Of a stretch of 41,530 nucleotides of DNA, positions 1-7,962 are shown in pieces. Made by a program: the position numbers and the translations under genes. Positions within the stretch are counted from its first letter, which is position 1, and every line of letters begins with the position of its first letter. The notes under the pieces were generated by a model. It was given only the letters and a program-made list of their open reading frames with translations, did not search any database and was not told where the DNA came from. Source of the stretch: Nitrospiraceae bacterium (lineage in GTDB: Bacteria > Nitrospirota > Thermodesulfovibrionia > Thermodesulfovibrionales > UBA1546); assembly GCA_003599795.1 (NCBI GenBank), contig QZJQ01000025.1, positions 1 to 41,530 of the forward strand, written 5' to 3'.

Positions 1-10
1 TCACGGGATA

Positions 11-49
11 AAGAAATAAAAAGGGCTTCTTTTATTCAAAGAAGCCCTT
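11..49 (-). terminator. Rho-independent terminator after dsrP
   Basis: A perfect 12-bp stem (AAGGGCTTCTTT paired with AAAGAAGCCCTT, loop TATTC) lies just past the dsrP stop codon. On the minus strand it is followed by a T-rich run (TTTTTATTTC). It closes the dsrMKJOP transcript. The plus-strand side has no T run, so it works in one direction only. Confidence 0.88.
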
Positions 50-75
50 AGATGAAATCATTACGAGGAGTCCTT

Positions 76-1248
76 TCAGTGTTCTATCTCAACTCCTGCT
101 GTTTCTTCCCTAACTGTTATTGCAATCTTGTAGAGTATTGTTAATACCAAAAATCCTACTGCCCATACCCCGATTGAAATCAGTGTCTCAGGAAGCGTCG
201 GCCAGTACTCTGTTACCTTCTCAAACATATTCGGAACAAATCCGCCGATGATTAAACCGAATCCCTTGTCAATCCACAGTGATATAAAGACCATGGCGCA
301 AGCTATTGCAAGGGTTGACTCATTCCTCCTCACCGCAGGGAATATAAGAAGAGCAATTGAGGCAATCGCCAGTATCACCGAGGTCCACATTAGCGGCACA
401 AGTTTGTTGTATTCCCCAATGCCTGCAAAGAGATACTGGAAGGGATGCATGTGCCCCGGTATATTGCTGTAGAACGCAGTGAAGAACTCAAGCCCTAAGA
501 AAAATACATTTGTTATCATAAAGTATGTGACAATCTTCCCGAGCGTTTGTATAGCTTCTTTTCCGGGATCAAATTTAGTTGTCTTCCTGATAATAAGGGC
601 CAGGATTATCAGCAGAGCCGGGCCTCCTGAAAATGCCGATGCAAGGAATCGGGCTGCCATAATTGCAGTCAGCCAGAAGTGCCTTCCCGGAATTCCCGCA
701 TAGAGAAATGCGGTGACTGTGTGGATTAAGGGCGCCCATGCAATTGAAAGGTATATAACAGGTTTAATCCATTTTGGAGGAGCGATGCCTTTCTTGTCCG
801 AGCCAAGCACAATCCATCCGATAAATATATTCAAGGCAAGATAACCGCTCAAAACCATTGCATCCCAGAACATGACAGAATTCGGAGTCGGATAAAGCAA
901 GACATTCATAACTCTCATCGGCTGGCCCATATCAACAAAAATGAACAGCATACACATTGTGACTGCTGATACAGCCAGAAACTCGCCGAGTATTGTTATT
1001 TTTGCGAACTGCTTGAAATTGTGCAGGTAGTATGGCAGAACAAGCATTACGCCTGATGCGGCTACGCCGACAAGGAATGTGAACTGCCCTATGTAGAGTC
1101 CCCATGAAACATCCCTGCTGAGCCCTGTTATTGTAAGGCCTGTCTGAAACTGCCTGAGATAGTTGACGGTTCCTATGCCTATGAAAACAAGCAGTATAAA
1201 AATCCATGTCCAGTATTTTTTGCTTCCGCTTAGAGCTTTTTCAAGCAT
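76..1248 (-). CDS. dsrP: DsrP, NrfD-type quinone-interacting membrane subunit of DsrMKJOP
   Basis: This is the 390-residue polytopic membrane subunit of the DsrMKJOP complex, which links the menaquinone pool to periplasmic and cytoplasmic redox modules in dissimilatory sulfite metabolism. The sequence shows about ten hydrophobic helices, an N-terminal 'WTWIFILLVFIGIG' helix and the NrfD-family 'DVSWGLYIGQFTFLVG' region. Length is normal for the family. The gene is last in the operon, 36 nt after dsrO, with a clear Shine-Dalgarno (AGGAGG) before ATG and an intrinsic terminator after the stop. Identity is secure from both sequence and position. The direction of quinone chemistry cannot be read from sequence. 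Confidence 0.93.
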   Translation of the reverse strand: MLEKALSGSKKYWTWIFILLVFIGIGTVNYLRQFQTGLTITGLSRDVSWGLYIGQFTFLVGVAASGVMLVLPYYLHNFKQFAKITILGEFLAVSAVTMCMLFIFVDMGQPMRVMNVLLYPTPNSVMFWDAMVLSGYLALNIFIGWIVLGSDKKGIAPPKWIKPVIYLSIAWAPLIHTVTAFLYAGIPGRHFWLTAIMAARFLASAFSGGPALLIILALIIRKTTKFDPGKEAIQTLGKIVTYFMITNVFFLGLEFFTAFYSNIPGHMHPFQYLFAGIGEYNKLVPLMWTSVILAIASIALLIFPAVRRNESTLAIACAMVFISLWIDKGFGLIIGGFVPNMFEKVTEYWPTLPETLISIGVWAVGFLVLTILYKIAITVREETAGVEIEH

Positions 1249-1284
1249 TATAAGTTACCTCCTATTGCGAACAGAGCTAAATGT

Positions 1285-2109
1285 TTATTTGATTTCAGGC
1301 ACAACAGCATAGTCGTTTCCTCCTATTATGTAGAAGATGTTCGGCTCTGTTCCGAGTTCAGGTTTGCGCCTGATGGTATGTTTTGAAGCGAGAATTTTTC
1401 TGATTTCTGATGCTGGATCATCGAGATCGCCGAATACCAGGGCTCCGTTAGATTCATCCACGCATGCAGGTTTTAGCCCTTTTGAAAGCCTCTCATAGCA
1501 GAAAGTACATTTTTCCACCACACCGATAGTCCTTGTCGGAAATTCAGGGTTCATGTATTCCTGAAGATTTTTGGCAAGCCTCGGGTCTTTGTAATTAAAG
1601 CTCCTTGCGCCAAACGGGCAGGCTGCCATGCAGAATCTGCATCCGATGCACCTGTGCATGTCCTGCATTACTATACCATCGCTTCTTTTGAATGTTGCCT
1701 TCGTAGGGCAGACCCTTACGCATGCAGGTTTGTCGCAGTGATTGCAGAGCAGCAGGAAAGGCTTGTGTTTCATATCCTCAGGCATGAATTTATGTTCCTG
1801 CCCGGGAAATGAATGCTCAAAGGTTTCAGTCCATATCCACTTTACCTCATCCTTTGTATTGCTGAAGTCCGGGACATTGTGAATGCGGTGGCAGGCTTCT
1901 GTAATTCTCTTGATGCTCTCATCTGATTTGAGTTTGCTCATATCAATAGCTATGCCCCATCTCTTGCCTGCGAGAGCCTCGGTATTAGGCGCGGTCTGAG
2001 CAGCCTCCAGCACGCCTTTCTTTAGACCGCTCGCAAGCGCTGTGCCTCCAATGCCGGCTGCTGTAGAAATCCCGGCTATCTTTAAAAAATCTCTTCTGTT
2101 CATGCTCAT
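1285..2109 (-). CDS. dsrO: DsrO, periplasmic Tat-exported ferredoxin subunit of DsrMKJOP
   Basis: DsrO is an iron-sulfur electron-transfer protein partnering DsrP and DsrJ in the periplasm. The N-terminus carries a twin-arginine signal (NRRDFLKIAG followed by a hydrophobic stretch). Cysteine groups follow in order: CNHCDKPACVRVCP, CIGCRFCMAACP and CTFCYERLSKGLKPAC, the layout of NrfC/HybA-type multi-[4Fe-4S] proteins. I place the start at 2109 (MSMNRRDF) rather than the longer ORF-track start at 2139, because this ATG overlaps the dsrJ stop as ATGA and has GGAGAA about 8 nt upstream. About 274 residues, normal for the family. Confidence 0.93.
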   Translation of the reverse strand: MSMNRRDFLKIAGISTAAGIGGTALASGLKKGVLEAAQTAPNTEALAGKRWGIAIDMSKLKSDESIKRITEACHRIHNVPDFSNTKDEVKWIWTETFEHSFPGQEHKFMPEDMKHKPFLLLCNHCDKPACVRVCPTKATFKRSDGIVMQDMHRCIGCRFCMAACPFGARSFNYKDPRLAKNLQEYMNPEFPTRTIGVVEKCTFCYERLSKGLKPACVDESNGALVFGDLDDPASEIRKILASKHTIRRKPELGTEPNIFYIIGGNDYAVVPEIK

Positions 2110-2510
2110 GACTTGTTCTCCTTTGGCGCGATATGGCAATCCCAGCAGTAGGGTTTTACAGCCACATAGTTATGACATTTATCACAGAAATCTTTTTTAT
2201 TAGAGTGGCATTTCATGCATCCGTTCTGAAGGCTCTTATCGTATTTCTGACCGCTGATGATTATCTGGTTCCTGTCTCCGTCGCGCACAACGGCATCTCT
2301 CCAGTTATTAAGCACCTGCATGTGTTCCGCTCTCATGAATTCCTTGGGTTCAACGCATTTCTTGTCCTTGAGTTTCTGGATTTCAGGCGTGTCAATCTTA
2401 AGTTCAGGTTTAGCGCTGACCTTGCCCATATTGAGATAGAACGGAGATGCAAAGAGGGCGGCAAAGACAATCAAGCCTAAAAGTATTTTTCCTCCGTTGT
2501 AGATCTTCAT
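2106..2510 (-). CDS. dsrJ: DsrJ, triheme cytochrome c subunit of DsrMKJOP
   Basis: This is a small periplasmic triheme c-type cytochrome, held by an uncleaved N-terminal helix (residues 8-26). Three CXXCH heme sites are visible: CMKCH (98-102), CDKCH (109-113) and CWDCH (122-126). Upstream, C52 sits in 'KKCVEPKEFMRAEHM', matching the conserved cysteine proposed in the DsrJ family as an unusual distal ligand of one heme. At 134 residues it has normal length. Its ATG overlaps the dsrK TAA stop by one base (TAATG) and its own stop overlaps dsrO, so the operon is translationally coupled. Confidence 0.94.
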   Translation of the reverse strand: MKIYNGGKILLGLIVFAALFASPFYLNMGKVSAKPELKIDTPEIQKLKDKKCVEPKEFMRAEHMQVLNNWRDAVVRDGDRNQIIISGQKYDKSLQNGCMKCHSNKKDFCDKCHNYVAVKPYCWDCHIAPKENKS

Positions 2511-4126
2511 TACTCTGTTGCCTCCTTCCCGGGTAATGGTTCAAGACGCAAGTCCTGTGTCCTTTCCTTCTCACCTGTCATTACGAGCGCGTTTCCGACA
2601 AGCTCATGAAGGCCGCACACGCTTACATCAGGCGCCCAGTATTCCATTGATGCCTTCAGGGTTGCCCTGTCAATTGCGCAGATGTTTGCAAGCATGTTCA
2701 CGCCGTGATTATCGCGGACGTATTTAACGGCATTGGCTCTGGGGAATCCGCCTCTCATCCTGAGATCCATATTTTCAGATGCATTCAGTCCTGTGCCGCT
2801 GCCGCAGCAGAAGGTCTTTTCCCTGATGGTGTCTTCAGGCATTTCATGGAAGTGGTTGCATACGCTGCGAAGAACATGTCTCGGCTCCTCAAGAATCCCC
2901 ATTCCTCTTGCCGTATTGCACGAGTCGTGCCATGTGACTTTTAGATGGTCATTCCTGCCCGGATCCAGCTTTAACTTCCCGTTTTTGATAAGGTCAGCGG
3001 TGAATTCTGCTATATGAACCATCTTTGTAGCTCTTGCATTCTCAAATTTTGTGCCTGTTATAGGAGAAACAGGCTCCTCAAGGAAATCAGCAGGGCCGTT
3101 CCATGTGTCCATGTACTGATTTACAACCCTCCACATATGGCCGCACTCTCCCCCAATGATCCATTTTACGCCAAGCCTCTTTGCCTCCGCATAAATCTTT
3201 GCGTTGAGCCTCTTGGCCATCTCATTGGACGTAAATAATCCGAAGTTTCCTCCTTCTGATGCATATGTACTCCACGTGTAGTCAAGCCCGAGTTCATGAA
3301 AAAGCATGAGGTATCCCATTGCAGTATAAGTGCCGGGGTCGGCAAAGAGATCGCCGGACGGGGTTACAAACAGGATTTCAGCGCCTTTTCTGTTGAAGGT
3401 TGGTTTAACCCTTATTCCTGTTATTGTCTCTATATCGTCAAGAAAGAATTCCATGCTGCTTGTTATTGTGTGCGGCTCAAGGCCGAGGTGGTTGCCTTTC
3501 ATATAGCAGTTGGCAACAGGCCCTGAAATCCAGTCCGTGTTCAATCCAAGCAGGTTCGTAAGCTCTCTTCCCATCATAGTTATTTCAGCCTGGTCAATTC
3601 CGTACGGGCAGAAGACTGAACAGCGCCTGCATTCCGTGCACTGATAATAGTAATACCATATCTCTTTTAAGACATCTAATGTCAGTTCTCTGGCACCTGC
3701 AACTTTCCCGAGCATTTTGCCTGATGCCGTGAAATATTTCCTGTAAACAGACCTGAGAAGTTCTGCCCTGAGCACCGGCATATTCTTCGGGTCGCCTCCG
3801 CCTATGAAGAAATGACATTTGTCAGCACAGGCACCGCACCTTACGCATATGTCCATGAAAAGTTTGAAAGAACGGTATTTGCCTAATCTTTCCTTTATGC
3901 CTTCAAGGACAATCTCCTGCCAGTTTTCAGGCAGCTTCCAGTCTTCCTCCGCAGGAGACCAGTCGCGCGCATTCGGGAATTCGACTGCCGCGAGGTTTTT
4001 GCCTTTTGCGCCCCAGCAGAATGTGTGATCTTTGAATTCAACGGGGGTGTCCATCCACCCTTTTTTAGGCGGCTTGTAGTCTATCTTTGACAGCTCATCC
4101 GGTTTTGCAGTAAATTTTGTTGCCAT
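2510..4126 (-). CDS. dsrK: DsrK, cytoplasmic HdrD-like iron-sulfur subunit of DsrMKJOP
   Basis: DsrK is the catalytic cytoplasmic subunit thought to reduce the DsrC trisulfide, by analogy to heterodisulfide reductase HdrD. Two [4Fe-4S] ferredoxin motifs are visible: CVRCGACADKCHFF and CTECRRCSVFCPYG. A C-terminal CCG domain has a cysteine in 'WHDSCNTARG', then CCGSGTG 36 residues later. The expected closing CXXC of the CCG motif reads CAID here, so the last cysteine is replaced by Asp; this may be usual for DsrK and should be checked. The 538-residue length is typical. A good AAGGAG site precedes ATG, and only 3 nt separate it from dsrM. Confidence 0.94.
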   Translation of the reverse strand: MATKFTAKPDELSKIDYKPPKKGWMDTPVEFKDHTFCWGAKGKNLAAVEFPNARDWSPAEEDWKLPENWQEIVLEGIKERLGKYRSFKLFMDICVRCGACADKCHFFIGGGDPKNMPVLRAELLRSVYRKYFTASGKMLGKVAGARELTLDVLKEIWYYYYQCTECRRCSVFCPYGIDQAEITMMGRELTNLLGLNTDWISGPVANCYMKGNHLGLEPHTITSSMEFFLDDIETITGIRVKPTFNRKGAEILFVTPSGDLFADPGTYTAMGYLMLFHELGLDYTWSTYASEGGNFGLFTSNEMAKRLNAKIYAEAKRLGVKWIIGGECGHMWRVVNQYMDTWNGPADFLEEPVSPITGTKFENARATKMVHIAEFTADLIKNGKLKLDPGRNDHLKVTWHDSCNTARGMGILEEPRHVLRSVCNHFHEMPEDTIREKTFCCGSGTGLNASENMDLRMRGGFPRANAVKYVRDNHGVNMLANICAIDRATLKASMEYWAPDVSVCGLHELVGNALVMTGEKERTQDLRLEPLPGKEATE

Positions 4127-4129
4127 GTG

Positions 4130-5119
4130 TTACTCCTTTTCTACGGGTATTCCGGCTTTTTTCATTTTTTCCCTGAAATCATTTTCATATTCCTCATATG
4201 TGTGGACATGCACCGGATAATTCCATGGATTTATATGCCTTGCCATACGGCTGTTGTTTGCCATGTTTCGTGTAGGGCTTAAGAATACTCCGCCCATGTG
4301 CATAAGCTTGCTCAACGGGAAATAGGCAAGCAGTACGCTTATCAAGAACAGATGGATGTAAAAAATAACGCCGATACCCTGCGGTATCACAGGGTTTAAG
4401 CTTACAAGCCCCATAGCGAGTTCTTTCACGCCCACGATATGCACCTTGTAGAAATATCTCATCAACACGCCTGATGCGGCTATGCCGAATATCAGAAAAA
4501 GCGGGAAATAATCGGCTGCAAGGGATATGTATTTTACCTGCGGTATGAAGACCCTTCTGAGAAACAGGTATGTTACGGCTGCGAGAAGAACAACATCTGT
4601 CATGTAAAGCAGGGGGACGCCCACCTGCAGAAAACTGTCAAGCCCCTCAATTATTTTCAAAAAAGACGGGGTATTCTCAAGGAACAACCTGAAGTGCCTG
4701 ACAAAAATAATCAGGAAGGACCAGTGAAACGCCAAACCTGCCAGCCAGAGCCACTTAGCCTCCCCATACACAAGCTTACCGTTATTAAGCTGTGTCTTTA
4801 AATTTCTGAAGAGCGAGCGGAACAGGAGCACTTCAAGCGCCATTCTGACGATGACGCCCGTGATGCCTGACGGGTTTTCAATCTTATTCTGTTTTATCCA
4901 TGGCAGGGATTCCTGCTGTCCGCATGTTGTAGGTATGCGGAACGGCACCGGGGAGTTTCCCCATTTCAGCACGCGGTAGATGAACCCCACAATAAATATT
5001 GCAACTGCAATATAGGGGATAGCAACTCCAAAAAGGAATTGAAGGTTTGCTATCTTCACTCCGGCGTATGCAGACACAACAAGAGCGATAACAGCAAAAA
5101 AGGAAAATAGGATTCTCAT
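4130..5119 (-). CDS. dsrM: DsrM, membrane cytochrome b subunit of DsrMKJOP
   Basis: DsrM is a NarI-like diheme cytochrome b that exchanges electrons with menaquinone and feeds DsrK. The 329-residue protein has a pair of N-terminal helices (1-23, 31-50) and four or five further helices between about 120 and 275. Histidines sit in the middle helices ('LAFHWSFLIIFVRHFRLFL') and near the C-terminus ('FFYIHLFLISVLLAYFPLSKLMHMGG'), as expected for b-heme ligands. Its ATG overlaps the stop of the upstream RsbRD_N-like gene (ATGA), and dsrK follows after 3 nt, so it belongs to the same transcript. Confidence 0.93.
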   Translation of the reverse strand: MRILFSFFAVIALVVSAYAGVKIANLQFLFGVAIPYIAVAIFIVGFIYRVLKWGNSPVPFRIPTTCGQQESLPWIKQNKIENPSGITGVIVRMALEVLLFRSLFRNLKTQLNNGKLVYGEAKWLWLAGLAFHWSFLIIFVRHFRLFLENTPSFLKIIEGLDSFLQVGVPLLYMTDVVLLAAVTYLFLRRVFIPQVKYISLAADYFPLFLIFGIAASGVLMRYFYKVHIVGVKELAMGLVSLNPVIPQGIGVIFYIHLFLISVLLAYFPLSKLMHMGGVFLSPTRNMANNSRMARHINPWNYPVHVHTYEEYENDFREKMKKAGIPVEKE

Positions 5120-5700
5120 TTCTTTACCTCTCCTCTTTTTATTTTAAGATTATTGTTTCCTTTGAGAGCAGGCTCAAGCCCTTCAGCGTCATTTATCAGA
5201 TTAGCCATTTGTAATAGCCTGAAGGTCATGCTTTTAACTTCATTGGCCTTTATCTCGTAAATCTTTTCCCGGCACTTCATGTAAATATCAAACGCTGAAA
5301 GTGCGAGATTGTCTATTGCAGATTCAAAAGCCAAAAGCTCATCTGACAACTCTTTTTCAGCTATTTCAACCCGGAGTTCTTCCCTGATAATTCCCTTCAG
5401 CGGGAAGATAAAAGAAACAGCCTGAGAGGCAGTGAAATCCTGAACAGCCCTTACTCTAACCATATTATCAAGAAACTCTGAAGTTTTTTCCTCTGCCCGG
5501 GGCAGACTGAGGTTTCTGAGAAGTTCATCAAAGATATCTTCAATCCCCTTGGATATGGTTGAACCTATCGGGTTAGCAAATCTGTTACTCTGCGTCTTTA
5601 AGAAACTTGAGGTGTCAGGAGGATACGTCTCTATTATTACGTCGAACCATTTCTCCAGAATGGAAGCCTTTTTGTCTGCTAAGAGGCTGTTCAGTCTCAT
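5116..5700 (-). CDS. RsbRD N-terminal-domain-like protein, first gene of the dsrMKJOP operon
   Basis: This soluble, all-helical protein of about 194 residues has no obvious cofactor or catalytic motif. The pattern (ADKKASILEKWFDVIIETYP near the start, FANPIGSTISKGIEDIFDELLR, then VRAVQDFTASQAVSFIFPLKGIIREEL) resembles the RsbRD_N globin-like sensor fold (PF14361), which from memory is often found just upstream of dsrM in sulfate reducers. I start it at the internal ATG (5700), which has GGGAGGG 13 nt upstream. The track start at 5760 is a TTG with no ribosome site. It overlaps dsrM by 4 nt. A sensory or assembly role for Dsr is inference. Confidence 0.75.
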   Translation of the reverse strand: MRLNSLLADKKASILEKWFDVIIETYPPDTSSFLKTQSNRFANPIGSTISKGIEDIFDELLRNLSLPRAEEKTSEFLDNMVRVRAVQDFTASQAVSFIFPLKGIIREELRVEIAEKELSDELLAFESAIDNLALSAFDIYMKCREKIYEIKANEVKSMTFRLLQMANLINDAEGLEPALKGNNNLKIKRGEVKK

Positions 5701-5785
5701 GTCCGGCTTTGTTCCCTCCCGGTAACTCTTTGGCTCGGTGGAGATTAAACTCTCGCACAAATATAACTATTAGTTTTCTTGAATA

Positions 5786-5825
5786 GATAAAAAAGAGAAG
5801 TAAGAGGCGGAAGACCTCTTACTTC
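5786..5825 (-). terminator. Rho-independent terminator after dsrC
   Basis: A perfect 11-bp stem (GAAGTAAGAGG with CCTCTTACTTC, 7-nt loop) lies 10 nt beyond the dsrC stop and is followed on the minus strand by TCTCTTTTTTAT. It separates dsrC from the dsrM operon. Transcription of dsrMKJOP therefore depends either on readthrough or on a promoter in the short stretch 5701-5785. Confidence 0.87.
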
Positions 5826-5834
5826 CTTAATTCC

Positions 5835-6170
5835 TTATACGCAGCCAGTTGGCTTTGGAAGCCCTGCATACTTACATGCCTGTTTTGCAGGCCCGCCCGG
5901 ATAAAGTTCGTAAAGGTACTTTGTGTTGCCTTTTTCAGGCCCCATAGCCTTTCCGATCTCTTTAACGAGAATCTTTATCATCGGAGCAATCTGATACTGC
6001 TTGTAGTAGTCTCTCAGGAAGTTAATGACTTCCCAGTGAGCATCCGACAGTGTAATGCCGTCCTGCGACGCCAGATGCACTGCAAGCTCCTTAGTCCAGT
6101 CGTCAAGATTAATAATATATCCGTCATCATCAACCTCAATCTGTTTCCCCTGAAAATCCATCATTGACAT
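5835..6170 (-). CDS. dsrC: DsrC, sulfur-carrier protein (TusE/DsrC family)
   Basis: DsrC carries sulfur from dissimilatory sulfite reductase as a trisulfide between two C-terminal cysteines and is the substrate of DsrMKJOP. The 111-residue protein ends ACKYAGLPKPTGCV, which has the two redox cysteines at the exact CX10C spacing of true DsrC; TusE-type homologues lack the first. The core 'DDWTKELAVHLASQDGITLSDAHWEVINFLRDYY' is diagnostic. The ORF-track start is 45 codons too long. I use ATG at 6170, preceded by AAAGGAGG. It is flanked by its own terminator, consistent with the high independent expression usual for dsrC. Confidence 0.96.
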   Translation of the reverse strand: MSMMDFQGKQIEVDDDGYIINLDDWTKELAVHLASQDGITLSDAHWEVINFLRDYYKQYQIAPMIKILVKEIGKAMGPEKGNTKYLYELYPGGPAKQACKYAGLPKPTGCV

Positions 6171-6375
6171 TTTTACGTCCTCCTTTTTTGTTGAAAATAG
6201 TTGATAATATAAGCAAGGGAGAAACCTCCCGCTCAATTCTATCTTAACCCTCAAAAAACCTTTCCTGCAAAACAAAGAAATTATTTGAAGGCAATCAGAT
6301 TGCAAATTGAACTATAAACAGTAAAATATCTTAACATATTCGGTCAAATAAAAAAAAATTATTTGCTAATTATAT

Positions 6376-6768
6376 TTATTTATCATTACCACCCGCTGAA
6401 TCCCTGCTGCCATGCGCTTTACCTGCAACTTTAATGAACAGGAGGTTTTCGCTTGTCCGTAAGCCTTTCTTGAGGCTTTCTATTAATTGATGGCTTCCAC
6501 TGTCATAGTGAAAAGATTCTATTTGATAGTCCACGTCAGGTGTCAGCGCCCATGCTGTTTCCCAGTCGCCGTTACAGGCGAATACGAGGGCGTCAACGTA
6601 AGCCTCACCGAGATTATGTCCTGAGCGGTCAAAGACGTATGCTGCTCCGCACTTACATTTTCCGCCGGTGAAAACATTTCCAAGCCCGGTCTTTATGTCC
6701 GCCGGCCTCTCAAAAGGTTCACTGCAGAATGGACACAATGGGTCTTTGGCCCTGCCGCTGATTCGCAT
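6376..6768 (-). CDS. Small zinc-ribbon protein of unknown function
   Basis: I do not recognise a named family for this 130-residue protein. It opens with a probable zinc ribbon, CPFC (residues 12-15) and CKCG (38-41). The middle region is acidic and aromatic ('VFACNGDWETAWALTPDVDYQIESFHYD'), and the tail is Gly/Ser/Lys-rich and probably disordered. It starts 3 nt after the stop of the DUF355 gene and is transcribed toward dsrC, so it may belong to the dsrC transcription unit. A sulfur-metabolism accessory role is inference from position only. Confidence 0.7.
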   Translation of the reverse strand: MRISGRAKDPLCPFCSEPFERPADIKTGLGNVFTGGKCKCGAAYVFDRSGHNLGEAYVDALVFACNGDWETAWALTPDVDYQIESFHYDSGSHQLIESLKKGLRTSENLLFIKVAGKAHGSRDSAGGNDK

Positions 6769-6771
6769 GGC

Positions 6772-7254
6772 TTACAGTTTATAACCAATCTTTCTTAAGA
6801 ATTCTTTTCTGTGCGCCTTGTCTTCCGGTGCCTCTATACCTTTAGGCGGGAAACCGTCCACAACTCCCACGATGCCGTTACCCTGAGATGCAACGGCTAA
6901 AATAACTTCAACCGGATTAGCAGTTGCGCAGAATACCCCGCACACCTCAGGGCAGCCTTTAATCTGGTTCAGGACATTTATGGGATAGGCCCCTCGCATC
7001 AGTATGCAGAAGACATGCCCTGCGCCCAGCGCCTGGAGATTTTTGGCACAGGCGTCTATGAGACTGCTGTCGTTACCCTCTGTCCTTATCAGGCACGGGC
7101 CCGACGCCTCGGTGAATGCGATTCCAAAATTTGCATGCGGGACTGTTGTCATCATAATTTCATAAAGGTCTTCCGCGGTTTTAATAAAATGCGTCTGTCC
7201 GAGTATGACGTTGCAGTTTTCAGGAACATCCATCTTTACGGCTTTGAATTCCAT
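6772..7254 (-). CDS. Adenosine-specific kinase family protein (DUF355/PF04008)
   Basis: The 160-residue protein matches the DUF355 'adenosine-specific kinase' family, a small thermophile- and archaea-rich family whose assigned activity rests mainly on structural work. Diagnostic stretches are 'VILGQTHFIKTAEDLYE', 'FGIAFTEASGPCLIRTEGND' and the C-terminal 'GVFCATANPVEVILA...GIVGVVDGFPPKGIE'. Length fits the family. A strong GGAGG precedes the ATG. It is the first gene of the minus-strand run leading into the zinc-ribbon gene and dsrC. The family call is firm, but the physiological reaction is uncertain. Confidence 0.85.
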   Translation of the reverse strand: MEFKAVKMDVPENCNVILGQTHFIKTAEDLYEIMMTTVPHANFGIAFTEASGPCLIRTEGNDSSLIDACAKNLQALGAGHVFCILMRGAYPINVLNQIKGCPEVCGVFCATANPVEVILAVASQGNGIVGVVDGFPPKGIEAPEDKAHRKEFLRKIGYKL

Positions 7255-7268
7255 AAGTCCTCCTTGTA

Positions 7269-7336
7269 GAAGTTAAAAGTGTAAAGTTAAAAGTTTTTAA
7301 AACTCTCAACTCTTAACTTTCAACTCTATACTCTCT
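7269..7336. repeat. Intergenic snap-back repeat, copy A (AGTTAAAAG type)
   Basis: The left half is built of AGTTAAAAGT-like units (gaagttaaaagtgtaaagttaaaag). The right half holds the complementary units (actctcaactcttaactttcaactc), giving an imperfect hairpin across a T/A centre. It fills the divergent gap between the DUF355 gene and the DUF4390 gene. Related copies lie at 15117, 17491 and 22881. Confidence 0.75.
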
Positions 7337-7347
7337 ATTATGCTATA

Positions 7348-7962
7348 ATGAAAATAAATTTTTTCAAGGGAGATGTCAAGTTTAAATTGAGAGGCAAGGG
7401 ATACATTTTTGCTTTTTGTTTTTTACTTTTTTGGGGTTGTTTGCTGCTTTTCCCTTTTATAACAAGGGCTGCCGAGATAATAGGGCCGGAAACGAAGATT
7501 ATAAACAACGAGATATATGTGACAACAGGGCTTGCATTTGATGAAAAACAAGTCCAGGATCTTAAAAACGGGATAGCAAAAGAGATTACGTTTTATATAG
7601 ACCTGTTTCGCACATGGAGCATGTGGCCGGATGAGTTTGTTCTGGGAAAGCATATAGTTAAAACGCTGCGGGTTGATCCTGTCAAGAAGGAGTATGTGGC
7701 GACATCATCGGATGGCATGACAATAATAGAAAAAAGATTTAATGAGCTTGATTCATTATTGAAATGGGCAGTAAGCATCAGAGATCTCAAGCTTGCAAAT
7801 ACAAGGGCGCTGGAGCCCGACAGTTATTTTATCAGGATAACAGTAGAGTCCAGGTTAAGGAAACTTCCTCCAGTTATAAGTTACTTGTTTTTCTTTGTGC
7901 CGGAAAAGGAATTCACCAAAGTCAAGGACTCTGCAAAATTCAGTGTGGGGCAGGGGAAATGA
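7348..7962 (+). CDS. DUF4390 family membrane-anchored protein upstream of ntrY
   Basis: This 204-residue protein has a basic N-terminus and one strong hydrophobic segment (about 18-41), followed by a periplasmic beta-rich domain ('[43 protein letters not shown]...W'). That pattern matches DUF4390, found in several phyla immediately before an NtrY-like kinase. Its stop overlaps the ntrY ATG (ATGA). The start is uncertain: the ATG coincides with a TATAAT sequence and has no ribosome site, and a TTG at 7387 with GGGAG upstream is an alternative. Function is unknown; a partner of NtrY in envelope sensing is inference. Confidence 0.8.
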   Translation: MKINFFKGDVKFKLRGKGYIFAFCFLLFWGCLLLFPFITRAAEIIGPETKIINNEIYVTTGLAFDEKQVQDLKNGIAKEITFYIDLFRTWSMWPDEFVLGKHIVKTLRVDPVKKEYVATSSDGMTIIEKRFNELDSLLKWAVSIRDLKLANTRALEPDSYFIRITVESRLRKLPPVISYLFFFVPEKEFTKVKDSAKFSVGQGK

